Assembly: GCA_945643635.1 (NCBI GenBank)
Contig: CALZFC010000005.1
Span: forward strand, 12,377,001 to 12,441,000
DNA length: 64,000 nucleotides
Source of the DNA: Allodiplogaster sudhausi
Lineage: Eukaryota; Nematoda; Chromadorea; Rhabditida; Diplogasteridae
Direction: 5' to 3'
Positions 48,720-60,341 of the stretch are shown here, piece by piece. Both the position numbers and the translations under genes were made by a program. Numbering within the stretch: position 1 is the stretch's first letter; each line of letters starts with the position of its first letter. The notes beneath the pieces were generated by a model. That model made no database searches, was not told the origin of the DNA, and worked only from the letters and a program-made list of their open reading frames with translations.

Positions 48720-49439
48720 ACGAAAGTCCTATTTTTAGTGAGAAAAATTTGCATAGTGCACCAAAAACAGAATCAACCCAAACCTGCTTAATAACTTGGT
48801 GCTGATTATGCTGCAATAAACAGAAAAAAATCCTTTCGACCAATGCGACTAATGATCTCAAACAGCTTTGTTGATCCTCTTTTCATTTGTTTCCTTGCTT
48901 TGTTAGGTTTTCATTAATTTTTCATATCATTTGCATAATTAACGCAGGTTCAAATTGCCGCGTTGACCCTGGAAGTAGACTCGCGGGCAATTTCGCATCA
49001 GCTGCTTGAAAATTGCATGCGCGTACGAAATGCAGCTCCAGTTTGAATTCTCACATAATTTCTAGGTGATCGCCCCCCCCCCCCTTTTAACCATTTACTT
49101 CACTGACAATGTTCGATTGCTTTCATGAACTGTAGATGCGCAAAAATTTGATTCTTCCTTTATTCCTATTACAAATGTGGGAAAATGGATAACCGTGACC
49201 GTCTTCTTTCTTCTATGTCCTTCTTCCTCGGATGAAACGCTTGAAGTCATTTTGATTGGCAAATAACATTTTTTCTACTTCACACTGCCGTTCGAAAGCG
49301 GCACTATAATGCTGGTTTGCTTTATTTTCGTTCTTTGTATATGTGGTATACTCTTACAATTAGCTTTATATGGTATGGAACAACATCTTGCCGGGGCCCT
49401 TTTATTGCTGGGACGCATAGCTGGGAAAATTGAAAAGTC
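48720..49439. other. Spacer, no gene seen
   Basis: Unique sequence with a poly-C run near 49074-49084 and no supported exon. Confidence 0.4.
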
Positions 49440-49520
49440 GGGGCTATAGTCGAGAAGGCGTGGCTTCAGTCGGGAGGGCGTGGCTTCAGCCAGGAGGGCG
49501 TGGCTACAGTCGGGAAGGCG
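49440..49520. repeat. 4 x 20-bp minisatellite downstream of gene A
   Basis: Imperfect units of GTGGCTTCAGTCGGGAGGGC lie just 3' of the gene A stop codon on the minus strand, in its presumptive 3' UTR. Confidence 0.75.
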
Positions 49521-49559
49521 GGGAATGGTTTGAGTGGGCGGAGCTTGCTTGGGAGCCGC

Positions 49560-52500
49560 TCATTTATCCTTGGCCGACTTGTCCTTCTTGGCGCTCTTCT
49601 TGCTGTCCTTTTTGTCCTCGTCCTTGTCATTCTCGTTCTGCTTCATGTCCTTCAAGATAGTTTGATAGATGGTTTGATGGGAGATAACTAGTAAAAGAAA
49701 TATATCATTTCTAGAGCAAGGAAAGAACTTTTTTCGACATCAAATGAGTGGCAGCAGAAAAGTTCAATAAAAGGCTTAAAAACGGACGGCAGCACGCGCG
49801 TTCTTATTCTTCGGCAGGATTGGCTGAGAAGAAGAATATGATAATTCATCCTTTCGAACTTTAACTTGAACTTCTTTGTGGAACAGTGAACTTACGTCGA
49901 CTTCAAGCTCTTCAAACTCCTTGAAGTAGTCTCCATCCTTGACGGAATCCGACGAATCTTCGGCAGGATCGGGATTCTGAATGGAAATCGATCGCTATTA
50001 TAGACATCTTTTGACTGGAAGGAAACTAAGGAGGGAATAATAAACAAGACAAATGTGCAATGCATACAGCGTATTTCTCGACGCTTGGTCCGATCGTGTA
50101 CGCCTTGTGCAAAGACGATTTCCTTGAACGGCTGCGGTTCCCTTTTCTCCTCCAGGTCGGCTTGATGCACCTGAATCAGGCATCGTTTCATAGCCATCTC
50201 TCTTTCTTTACATTAAAGTCATCGTTAAAGTCTTTTCAATTTTAGTAATATAGCGCATGTTTAAATCTGATTAAACAAATGTGTTTCCTTCTCATTTCCT
50301 ACTCCGTCCGTATTCACCGCTCCAATTTGCAAGATGGGCGGCAGAGGTTTGATCTTAAAGTGCGTACCATATTGTGGGAAGGCCGCGACACCATGACAAG
50401 CGGGCCCTTGAATTGGACGTCCTTGGACTCGATGGCAAAGCGCGGCTGTGAGCCGGGCGGTGGTGGAGCGTTCGTGGCATCGCGCTTTTCAATTCCCTCT
50501 TCCTCATGCTAAATTCAAAAATCACCACATGAACATGTGTCCTATTTTTGTAATTAATTCATATGGGAAAATATTTCTGTCCATACTAAAAAATTAGAGA
50601 GCTAACACTCTTTTTCTTCCTATTCGTCTTTTTGTCATGGCAGTTTTTGCCGGTCGTCTTGCCTTCCTTGCCATTCTCATCCTTGCTCTTCTCCTTCTTT
50701 CCGTTTCCATTTGCCATGGTCGCCTCGTTGCCACCAGAACCCTTAATTAATAGGAATTGAAACTATGAAGAATCAAGAAAAGATCACAATTTGTAGTCCT
50801 CGCACAAGTACAGTAAATCACGAAGAGTTTCTTTTCTTTTTTCTTTTTTCTAGTACACTTTTCACTACTAATGTCCACACCCACCGGCATCGTCTCCTTC
50901 TCTCGCTTTTTCTTGTCTACCTCTTCCTCTTCCTTCTTCTTCTTCTCCTGGCTCGGCTTCCACCAGAAGAGATAAGCGAGAAAGATGGCGGCTCCAATCA
51001 GCACAATCACCAAGGCTCCCACGAGCAGAATGGCCAACCATGGCCAGCGGCCATCCCTAAACGGAGCCAAGTTAGGGCACTTTGCATAGTCTTTGATATC
51101 TTAAAACTACTGGTTGTTAATACGATCACTTTCCTGAACGCGTTTAAATGATGATAGACAGGAAGATCTTTTCTTCTCAAAATGATGGCTGATACAATAT
51201 CAATGCAAGAGACTAACTCTACGAATGAGTCCTTATTTTCTTTTTTTTCTTTTTGGGTAGCTTTGTTATTTCAGCTGGGTTATGACTCGTGAATTATTAT
51301 GACCACTTAACCATTCTACTTTTGTAGCTTCCATTTTTATCACAGAATTAAATTATGATCTCGTCATTTCTTGCATTGGCTGTTGGTTTCTGATGTCCAT
51401 TTGCATAATTCCCATGACTTACTCCTTTTCTTCACCGTTCGTTGTTGTCTCTGAAGAAGGCGGAGTCGCAGTTGCAGGTGGAATGAAATTCAGGTTTTTG
51501 TCGGTTTTGCTCGAATTTTTGTATACCTAGATACTTTCAAAAAATCCAACCTCAAGTGTCGTCGTTGTGGTCGTTGGCTGAAATGTTTCCTTTCATAGGA
51601 ATAAATTCAAATGATGACAGTCAATTTTTCTGTCTTACTCTCATTTTTATGGAAAGAGGAACTTTCAAAATATCAAACCTGAGGTGTCGTTCTAGCAAAC
51701 GAGCCGTTCTTGAATCGCGTTTTAATCTCATCAATCTGGGTCGACATCGGAGTTCCCACATTGCACATCGACGAATTGCAGTAGATGATGAAATTCGGCT
51801 TCCAGTACCTTGAACAATCACTTTTACAATCATTTTAGTGGAAAACCAAATGAACCGTCTGCATTTAAATTATAATGAAAAGTGGATTTAAGATATCCAT
51901 ATCTAGAGAGATTTACTCTCAGGTCACTCATGTTGTATGCTCTTTCATTTTATTCTCTGAAATTATTTAATGTAGAGCCCTTCCACGTACTCATCCAACG
52001 AAGGGTCGTCGGTGGATTTGAGAACTATTCCAGCGGGGTGATCTGAGCATCCAAGTTTCAACTCCCTCTCGGGAAGGCCTTCTGGTGTGTCTTCATCAAA
52101 TAAAAGAGAGAAGCTGAAGGCACCGGTCACTTGGCTCGGCTTGCATATGGCACGCAGTCCCTTCACGTCCTGGTCAAAGCACTTAAGAGGAGGCGCTGTA
52201 ATCGTTTTGGGAACTGTCGTAGATTAATGCAAAGAGATTTTCGAATCATTCCCTGATAATTGCTCTTTCGTTCCTTCAGTTCACTTTTTCATGTACGGCG
52301 TAAGGCGCAGTAGGGTGATTCTTTACTTTAGTTTCGTTCTTAGATTCCACGTTAGCTGCTTTCTTACCTTAGAGTCCACTTTAGCTCCTTCCTTAGCATG
52401 GTCCTTTTCTGCATCGCGGTTGCGGGCCATTGAATTAAATTTAATTCATTAGATGTATCTAATTTTTGTTTTCTTATTCTTTATTTAAGTCATTCTTAAG

Positions 52501-53199
52501 TTCATTTCACGTCGCGGATTCAACTCCGAAGGCGGAATCGAGGAGGGGTAAGCTTTGAAAATCGCGGAGCCCCCAGTTGCCTTGCGAGACGGGTCAATGG
52601 AAACAGGCTGGGCATCTGAAAAGGGAATTTAATTTTTATCATATTTTCCCGCAGCATACATCCGAGTGATAGTTATTCTATAAGTTAATTAGCAATTTAT
52701 CAGTATTTTTTGTTAGAAGTTTATCAGTAATTTATCAGTATCTTGAACCTTTTCCATTGGAAGTCTTCGAAAGCAGATTTGAGAGAGGAATCTTGGCAGA
52801 ATCGTTAACGAAAGCGGAGGGATTGGAAGCAGAGATTGCTTGAGGAGACTTGTCACCTGAAAGATGATTCTTGTTCTTGATAATGAGAGCTTTGCTATAC
52901 TTTGTCTTTTATTAACTTATATACTATTTGCCTTGAGAACGTCATTGGAAAAGGTCAGTGGAAGTAAGGAGGGCATCTGAGAGAGTAGTTTATTTCTTTT
53001 TCATCTTTTCCCTGTCTTGCAGAATGTATGATAGTCGTTCTATCAATTAATTAGTAATTAGCTGTAATTGTAATCAGCGATTTTTGAGCCTCACCATTGT
53101 TGTGAGTCCCTGAAAGCGGATTCGAAGAAGGGATCTTGCCAGAATCCTTGGAAGGAGCGGAGGGATTCGAAGCAGACATCGAGAGAGGGGAATTGGCTC
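49560..53199 (-). CDS. Gene A: modular single-pass membrane protein
   Basis: Minus-strand exons: three 105-108 nt repeat exons (53199-53095, 52856-52749, 52615-52511), 52195-51991, 51808-51679, a Thr/Pro linker ending 51423, membrane exon 51056-50885, 50741-50607, 50508-50368, 50170-50068, 49976-49896 and 49649-49560 (stop). Extracellular part: Ser/Pro repeats (NPSAPSKDSGKIPSSNPLSG), then a cysteine-containing domain (KCFDQDVKGLRAICKPSQ; IIYCNSSMCNVGTPMS). Membrane segment: WLAILLVGALVIVLIGAAIF, LAYLFWWKPSQEK. Cytosolic part: Lys/Glu-rich, then PPPPGSQPRFAIESKDVQFK, PFKEIV, DYFKEFEELEVD and a Lys/Asp tail. Exon 50170-50068 needs a one-base shift to keep phase and match gene B. The linker lacks the acceptor present in gene B. 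Possibly a decaying copy. Family unknown. Confidence 0.6.
52511..53199 (-). repeat. Tandem phase-1 exon repeats in gene A
   Basis: Exons 52615-52511 (105 nt), 52856-52749 (108 nt) and 53199-53095 (105 nt) all begin and end in phase 1 and encode related 35-36-residue Ser/Pro modules. The outer ones share IP(S)S(N)P-type endings, and the two upstream ones share SASNPSA and KIP. A fourth copy at about 52975-52925 starts like the last exon (ATGCCCTCCTTACTTCCACT) but runs into TGA, so it is decayed. Symmetrical exons can be added or lost without breaking the frame. Confidence 0.75.
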
Positions 53200-53323
53200 C
53201 TGAAGGATTATTCTGATTCTTGAGATTTCATAGCTTCTGTACTATTTGACAATTTTGCTGCTTTGTCCAAGCATCGTAAACCTGTAACTTATTTAAATTC
53301 ATTTACTAATTTTCTTTTTCTTT

Positions 53324-53656
53324 TTATTCGTTTTGTGTTCCTATTGTACTATATCCTTCTTGTAAATTAATGTCTTGTATATATTTGTAAACCTTATTTA
53401 CAATTAAGATTGTCCGACTAAATTTTTTTACATTTTTTTCCTTGTCAGCCAAACAATTTATTTTGAAATCAAACTCGTCTTCGAGAATCCCATGCAAAAT
53501 TACTGTAGAACATTCAAATGACCCAGTTGGAAGGTGACGACATCTGTAATTTATGTAATCGCCTTGTATACCGTATTCGGCATCCCGAATCTTGGAATAG
53601 TTGCGGGCCAACGCCGGAGTCAGGACAGGGCGGCATCCGACGAAGCTCAAGAGACC
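53324..53656 (-). CDS. Candidate N-terminal exon of gene A or a neighbour
   Basis: After an acceptor CTTTCAG the frame reads GLLSFVGCRPVLTPALARNY, SKIRDAEYGIQGDYINYRCR and HLPTGSFECSTVILHGILED, with three spaced cysteines as in a small extracellular domain. The frame stays open to a stop at 53324. A donor that would link it to the phase-1 repeat exons was not fixed. It lies just upstream on the same strand, so it is most likely the N-terminal ectodomain of gene A, but a separate short gene is possible. Confidence 0.45.
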   Translation of the reverse strand, partial: GLLSFVGCRPVLTPALARNYSKIRDAEYGIQGDYINYRCRHLPTGSFECSTVILHGILEDEFDFKINCLADKEKNVKKFSRTILIVNKVYKYIQDINLQEGYSTIGTQNE

Positions 53657-54114
53657 CTGAAAGAAAAAGTGCCTTTTAAATTATATTCTTGTTATCTTAT
53701 TACATAAAAAGTAACCGAAACGAATAGTGATTAATGCACTTTCTCAATTATTGATAGGTACTTCTTTATATTTTAAACCATTTATGACGAAATAAACAGC
53801 TGTTAATTTTCCCACGAGGCATAGGCAGCGATCGACTGACTTTAACAAATTTAAAATTGAAAGCCGAAGTGGTATATTTGAATTCTTATTCATTGTTTGC
53901 TAGAAAATTACCGAATGTTGGTTTTTTTAAATAACAAAACCCAGAGCTAAAATCTAAAAAAATCTTTCGAAATAGCGCAGAAAAAAAAACTATATCGGGC
54001 TATTCTAGATAGGGGATTTAGCAAAGAATTGGTTTAAAATTAGAAGAACGGGAAAGTTGTTATAAAGTTGTTTTTGACGAATTACTTATTAGTTTAGAAG
54101 GGAGGTGAGATAAT

Positions 54115-54345
54115 TTTTATATATTTTTGAGATCCTTAAACTTTTTTGAGCATTTCTTTCCTCGAATGAAGATAATTTCCCTTGGGGCTCTGATTTGGTT
54201 TCGTAAAATATTGAAGCCATCGTAATTTCCATTGAAAAGGGAAGGAAATGGAATAGGGACCGAGAGGGAAAGGAGGTGAAGCCAGGGAGTCGACCTCATC
54301 GCAGCCAGGAAGATGAGTGGAATGCTGAGAAAGAACTGGGGAAGC
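54115..54345 (-). CDS. Signal-peptide-like exon, copy 1 (pair with 55205-55440)
   Basis: The minus strand reads MRSTPWLHLLSLSVPIPFPS from an ATG at 54299, preceded in frame by hydrophobic FFLSIPLIFLAA. About 230 bp including the non-coding flank (TAATTTCCCTTGGG) is duplicated at 55205-55440. It could be the secretory start exon of gene A (signal peptide followed by the exon at 53656). No ATG-containing exon is closer. Confidence 0.4.
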
Positions 54346-55025
54346 TAAAATCGAAAATGCCCTTGAAAGGACAACGTTAACCTTGTGATCTGAACTTGCT
54401 TCGTGATATTTTGTTCGATACTGCTAATAAAAGTGCATCATTAGTGCTACATGAATAGGATGAAAATCGCCTTTTATGTTTATCTTTCACGTATTTTCGG
54501 AAATCTCAAGTTTATTGTGAAATCGGTACCTCTAACTATGAGGATGTATGCAAGCGTTAGCATAACTTTAATTCTCTGGAAGCGCTTACAGAGGGTGGCA
54601 CTTTTCGTAAATCAAAAGATTCTTTTGACCCGTAGATTTAGATAAATCGACCTTTTCGAAATTTCGGAAATGTTCTCTAACGGATGTGAAAAAATAGTTG
54701 ACTTTGATTCAGATATTTTCGTAAATATGGCCAATTCCTTATCGCCAATCTTTCTAAAAACATTCCTTCTTTATAAGAGCCGCTGAGGCCTTCAATACGC
54801 TTACCAAGAACATGAGCTCTCTTGTCCTGCTTTTAACTCTCCAAAAATAATTTATCTTCCAACTTTACTATACTGTATTCCCTATTTCTGTGTTCTTGCA
54901 ATGCTAACATCAAAAACATATAATCATCATCATATCATGACTCGTAAATAAATAAATCAAATTTCCTCCCCTCAATCTGTCTCTTTTTGCATAGTTTGCC
55001 CCTCCCTTCTGCACATGGTCATTCA

Positions 55026-55149
55026 TCTGTTTTATTCAAACTTTTACTCTCTCCATCCTGCTGTATATTCCAGACATTCCATGAAATTCTGTTTTATTCA
55101 AACTTTTACTCTCTCCATCTTGCTGTATATTCCAGACATTCCATGAAAT
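55026..55149. repeat. 62-bp tandem duplication
   Basis: Two adjacent copies beginning TCTGTTTTATTCAAAC and ending CATGAAAT differ at one position (CATCCTG against CATCTTG). Confidence 0.9.
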
Positions 55150-55204
55150 TCAAAAACTCACAACGATTATGTTAGCAGGATACCCAAAGATGTCATTCAA
55201 TACA

Positions 55205-55440
55205 TTTTAGAGATCTTTGAATAAGATTTTTGTACATTTCTTTACTCGAATCAAAATAATTTCCCTTGGGCTTCAATTTGATTTATGAAACTAAATATTT
55301 TTAATTAATAAAGAGAATATATTGGAGTAGGGACCAAGAGGAAAATGAGCAGAAGCAAGGGAGTCGACCTCATAGCAACGAAGAAGATGATCGGAATGGT
55401 GAGAAAAAATGGAGTAGCTAAAAAATCCTTCTCGAGCTTT
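55205..55440 (-). CDS. Signal-peptide-like exon, copy 2
   Basis: Paralogue of 54115-54345. From an ATG at 55373 it reads MRSTPLLLLIFLLVPTPIYS, a good signal-peptide profile with a likely cleavage after YS. Whether it is an alternative first exon or a remnant of a duplicated gene is not decided by the sequence. Confidence 0.4.
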
Positions 55441-55987
55441 GGTATCGGAAATGTTCTTAAAGTACACGAAACAAATGACCGAAAAACACACATAGCCGAA
55501 TTTGATTCATGAGAAAACTAAAAATAAAAGAGTTCTCCAACACTTTTGAAGAGTCGATCAAATTTGCAAACTGCAGATTTTCATGTTTTCACCTCTTATA
55601 CTATGGGATAAAAATCCCTAACAATAAAGAGCAAATTTTGAACATATTACTGGCAAATTTTTCATGACTTTTTTAAAGTCAAATAAAAGCAGTGAAGCCC
55701 TTGTTCCATTCTATACAAGGTATCAGAACAGATCGTTTCTTCGCTTTTAGCGCGAATATAAATGCCGCCTATTTGGCTGCTATCCAAGGATCCAATCAAA
55801 ATAGAGAAATCACAAGTAGTACTAACAATAAGAGTTCTCCAACAAAACCCAAAAAATTCTTACGATTAGTAATACTTGTGATTTCTCTTTTTTTTCTCCT
55901 TTTACGCGCGGCCTTTCTTCGTCGTTTCAAAAAAGAAGAATATATACATATATAAAATGTATATTCATATGAATAGAATGTTTGCAG

Positions 55988-56278
55988 CTTAAACTGCCAG
56001 GATTTGATTGCTGGGTATCGATTGGCTTCACCGCTAGCCAATTTCTGGAGTCTGCCGAGGAGCCGAACGACGTGGCAGTCAAGCGAAGCCGTCTCGAGTG
56101 GCTGCTCGGTGGTAAAGGAGTTGGCCGGATCCCGGAGGAGCTATGGCCGGATGAGCAGCAGCCGGCCGCAGACTTGGACTCTCTTCGCGTTGCTTACTTC
56201 CACTTCGATGGCCGCAAGTTGCACCTCATCGACGGGGACAAACACTTTCCTTGCTGCACGGATCTCCCGAAAGAATGA
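55988..56278 (+). CDS. Terminal exon of an unrecognised plus-strand gene
   Basis: Opens after a TTTGCAG acceptor and reads LKLPGFDCWVSIGFTASQFL, ESAEEPNDVAVKRSRLEWLL, later PEELWPDEQQPAADLDSLRV and AYFHFDGRKLHLIDGDKHFP, then stops. It has no ATG, so it must be a 3' exon. Composition and GC content rise sharply against the flanks, as in real exons here. No upstream exon was identified and no domain is recognised. It is the only plus-strand coding signal between the minus-strand genes A and B. Confidence 0.45.
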   Translation, partial: LKLPGFDCWVSIGFTASQFLESAEEPNDVAVKRSRLEWLLGGKGVGRIPEELWPDEQQPAADLDSLRVAYFHFDGRKLHLIDGDKHFPCCTDLPKE

Positions 56279-57261
56279 AGAATGAATTCGCTTGAACGTT
56301 GAGAGTAATTGTTGTACTCACTTAGCTTTTTGACAACTTATTTGTATTATTGTTTACGAAACTTTAATAATGCTGGGCGGTACTGAAGGAATAATATCTC
56401 TGTTATCATCAAAAGTATCCATGGGTAGTCTAGCGACAGTCCAACAAAAAAAACGCAAGCACATTACTAGAACAAGTCAAGAAGAACGGAGTGAAGAAAG
56501 GAAATCAAAAAAAAACACCTTCATAATTACGAGAGTAAAAGGGTGAGAGAAGGAAAGAGAGGGAGAGAGGGAATGGAGAGAGATAAAGTGATAGAAAGAG
56601 AGAAGGTAAAAGAGAGAGAAAGAGAAAGAGAAAGAGTAAAAGGGTGAGAGAGGGACAGGGAGAAAGAGAGAGAAAGAGAGATAGAATGGAGAGAGATACA
56701 ATGAAAGAAAGAGAGAGAGAGCGATAAATATCAATTGATCTCGCCGCACATGCCACCCAGATGGCCCTTTCACATTGAACGGTGAGAATAACACGCACCG
56801 TTCTGTCACGTAAATTAGGATGTCGACACCAAAGATTACTTTTTGATCACAACGATTATAATTACAAGATGGCATTTATAATTTGACACTTACATTCAAT
56901 AATACATATTATTTTTAGTTCAAACACAACAAATATCGTTAGAAATCAGTGATGACGAAGGGGGAGGGCGGGCAAAAAAATACGGAAGTAGGACACAGAA
57001 GTTTCTGTATGCTTAATGAAAGCATAGAAGAGGAGAAGATGGAGAGCGAGACCGAGATAGTGTGAGATACACAGAGACAGAAGAGAGATAGAGAGTGATA
57101 ATTACTCAACAGAGAGGGTCAACTGACAGGAGGTCGTAGTTGTTTAGGGATGTCTATATACATACATGGGTGGCCTTTCAAGCAGGGATTCAGATTCTCG
57201 TCTCAAAATTTTTCATGTCTCCTTCCTGATCGTTGTAGAAGGACAACATTCTGTGAGTATG
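56279..57261. other. Spacer with purine tract, no gene seen
   Basis: Contains an imperfect GA/GAAAGA tract at 56530-56725 and otherwise AT-rich sequence. Long minus-strand frames here are low-complexity artefacts. Confidence 0.5.
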
Positions 57262-57639
57262 TTATGCAGTTTTATTCATCGTCAAATATAAAAAGAACGA
57301 AAAGAAGAGAATGACTCCTAGAGCGGTGTTCGCGAGATCTAGAAGCTGGATGACTGGCCGGGTTTTCTCCTGAAGATACGCAGAGAAAATTTCATAGTTA
57401 TAACACGAATTATATTACTACGATCATTAATCTGAAATAATAAATGCCGCATTCGAGCCCAATTCACTCCGTATGAAGACGGTAGCGAGGAGCGGGCTGC
57501 AACGACGCCGCTGCAAAGGAGGGCGAGGTCGCCATCCGAGAGGAGGCCGAGCTCGGGACGCGCGCTCTTGTAATAGGCAGCACGAACCAGGGATACCAGG
57601 GAGTGGCCGTCGCGGAGACGACCCTGAGAAATATAACCA

Positions 57640-57692
57640 GAGAGAGAGAGAGAGAGACAGGGAGAGATAAGGAGAGAGAGGGAGAGAGAGAG

Positions 57693-57733
<41 letters not shown>

Positions 57734-57921
57734 AATATAGGAGAGGAGAATGTGTCAAGCAGACTGACACGGCAGAGCACGTCTCCCTTGTCGGCGGTAT
57801 GGACGATGAAGTAAAGACGGTCAGACGTCCTGCTCCACGTTCAGCTGGGTGATGTAGTCGTAGTCGCCGGGCGATAGAACCAGTCTGTCACAATCAGCCA
57901 TTCAGGCTAATCTCTTTGTCT

Positions 57922-57973
<52 letters not shown>
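57640..57973. repeat. (GA)n and (CT)n tracts inside the 57-61 kb gene
   Basis: GA tract 57640-57732 and CT tract 57927-57973 lie in adjacent introns. A long GA tract at 58187-58348 and further ones at 60490-60556 and 60640-60765 occupy other introns of the same gene. Confidence 0.9.
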
Positions 57974-57977
<4 letters not shown>

Positions 57978-60292
57978 CTCTCACTTTCTCTCCCTTCCCT
58001 CTCATTCTTTGTTTATCTCTCTTCTCTCCCTCTCGACCAACTCGGACAGGACGAATGAGCCGTCCTCCTGTTGATGTGGTAGTCGTCGCGGTCCTTCACT
58101 TGGCATAAGAAGCGAAATCTGTCGGGGAGGGACGGGGGACCACTCAACATGCCCGTCACGGCGTGGATCTCGTCACGCTGCAAGCGAGAGAGAGAGAAAG
58201 AGAAAGAGAGAGAGAGAGATAAAGAGATCGAGAGAGAGAGAGAGAGAGATAAAGAGATCGAGAGAGAGAGAGAAAGAGAAAGAAAGAGAGAGAGAGAGAG
58301 AAAGAGCAAGAGAAAAAAAGAGAAAGAGAAAGAAAAAAGAGAGAGAGAATCGTCTATCTATCGCCGTTTCACTGCGTCTTAACAGCGAATGTTGCAAGAT
58401 CTCACAGCCTAAAGAGAGTGAATCACAATCATAGAACTATACTTTCCGAGGGTATCGAAACTGACGGAGAATGTCGGAAAGAAGAGCTGAGTGTGGCTGC
58501 TCGGGCTTTTGAATGTGAAGACGCGAAGGGACTCGGCGCACCAGAGATCCGGCGAGTTCTGGAGACATTGAAAGGGGATAAATCTAGAGCTAGAGCGAGG
58601 CTTTCCTCTGCAGCACGCCAAATGCCTTCTTTCGAGCCTCTTATCTTATCTGATTGCGCATTCCACTCTGTTAAAAGTCTTTCTCATGCCTATTAATCTG
58701 TTCAAACACGCAGATAATACATATCGAAATAAAGAGCGTACCAATTGCTGCAGGATGTGCCGGCCTTGCGCGATGAGCACACCCGGCAGTTTCACGGGCG
58801 GCTTCATTGCCAACTGAAACGAAGCAGAAAAAGGCGAAATGTCAAAAGAATACATCTTCTTCTTGCTTGTTTGCTATAATTACTTAAGGTTGGCACGAAA
58901 TACCCTTGCTGACCTCCTGAAAGTTCATGACTCGATTTGCGTCGTCGAGCTTCACAGCCACAAGATGCACTTCGCGGTGCCCTGGATACACGTCGAACGT
59001 GCAGATGGCGTCGTCGTCGGCGCCAGCGAAGAAGACGCCGAAACTGGAGGCAGGAGGGGCCCTGCGAGAAGAGGGAGTCTTTGCACTTGACAACGAAAGA
59101 GGGCAAACTATCAGGCAAATTTGACACCACCACACATTTAGGGATTGATTCAACCGAACGAGAATTTGATGAACCTTTCTGTAGCGATGAATCTTAATGA
59201 TCTCGCTAGGATAGAATGTTTGTAAGAGTTCCCCGAAATTCCGCTACCTGACGGAGTAACTACGCACGATGACATCACGAGTAAAGTGCGCGTCTGCTGC
59301 GTCGACGACGCCAATGCCGCCGAGGCGGAAGCGGATGGCGAAGCGGCGGCCGGAAGGCGCGAAGGATGCGCATTCGAAGTGCGATACCTGGACGCAGATT
59401 CCAGGAAAACGGACGCCACGTAGAGTGGCGGTGGAAGAGAGAAATCAAGCGAGCATTTCATCCGAGTCCGACTTCACTACCAGAGGAATCAGACGCCAGC
59501 TACGTGGGAACAAAGAAGACCATATCCCTGTCCCTGACTAGCACGGCGACGACATCCCTGTTCACTCAGAGGATCTCGCAGGCAGATCCGGCCGGCAGGT
59601 CAGCCAGGGAAAGCAGGTCGCCGATCGTCCAGAGCTTCTTGAACGTCCTAGAACAGTCATTATATTCATTAAGTCATTACTATATTTGTGGGTTAAATTT
59701 CTTTATTGTGGCATTACTAAGGCATAATTACATTGAAACGGACATGCCAACGCGGTCCTTAAACTGGAAATAAATAATATTTAAGTTCATAATTCCGGTA
59801 TGAGCAAAATAAAAAGAGTTTTCAATAAGCACAAAGTGGAAGACATTTAATTGTTTACTTTTAAAATCTTATCAACTCTTATAACAAAATTATTGCTATA
59901 AGAACAGCAGCAGGTGTTCTTATAGCAACAATTTTTCGCTTCCTGCAGAAATGATATAAATATGCAGAATAGTGCGAAGTGCAAGCGAAAGACGAGAGAG
60001 TTTCGATTGCTGCCCAGGCCTTTCTTACCCCCTTGATTTCCTTGATTGAAATGCCCTTGAATGTGCATAAAGCGTTCAAAGACTCTAGTTGTCGTTTTGC
60101 TGTATATGAACAAGAATAAGACGTTTATTGGGAATCACAAAACAGTTCAGCGTAGGGGGAAGGGAATAGGTAGAACAGGGGTAATGAATAAAGAGGGCGT
60201 GGCTTGTCAAAGGTTAGACAGAACGCTTTTAAGCGGACTCGAGGTGGAGAAGGGCTCGGTTCGTCGTGGCCAAATCGACTGCGGAGTTGGAT

Positions 60293-60341
60293 GCGGACAA
60301 TGGCACAAATCGGCCCTGCAGTGATTGGTGCCATTGTCCGC
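60293..60341. repeat. Perfect 14-bp hairpin
   Basis: GCGGACAATGGCAC at 60293-60306 pairs with GTGCCATTGTCCGC at 60328-60341 across a 21-nt loop. It lies at the 3' edge of the 60480-60330 exon candidate. Function is unknown. Confidence 0.8.
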
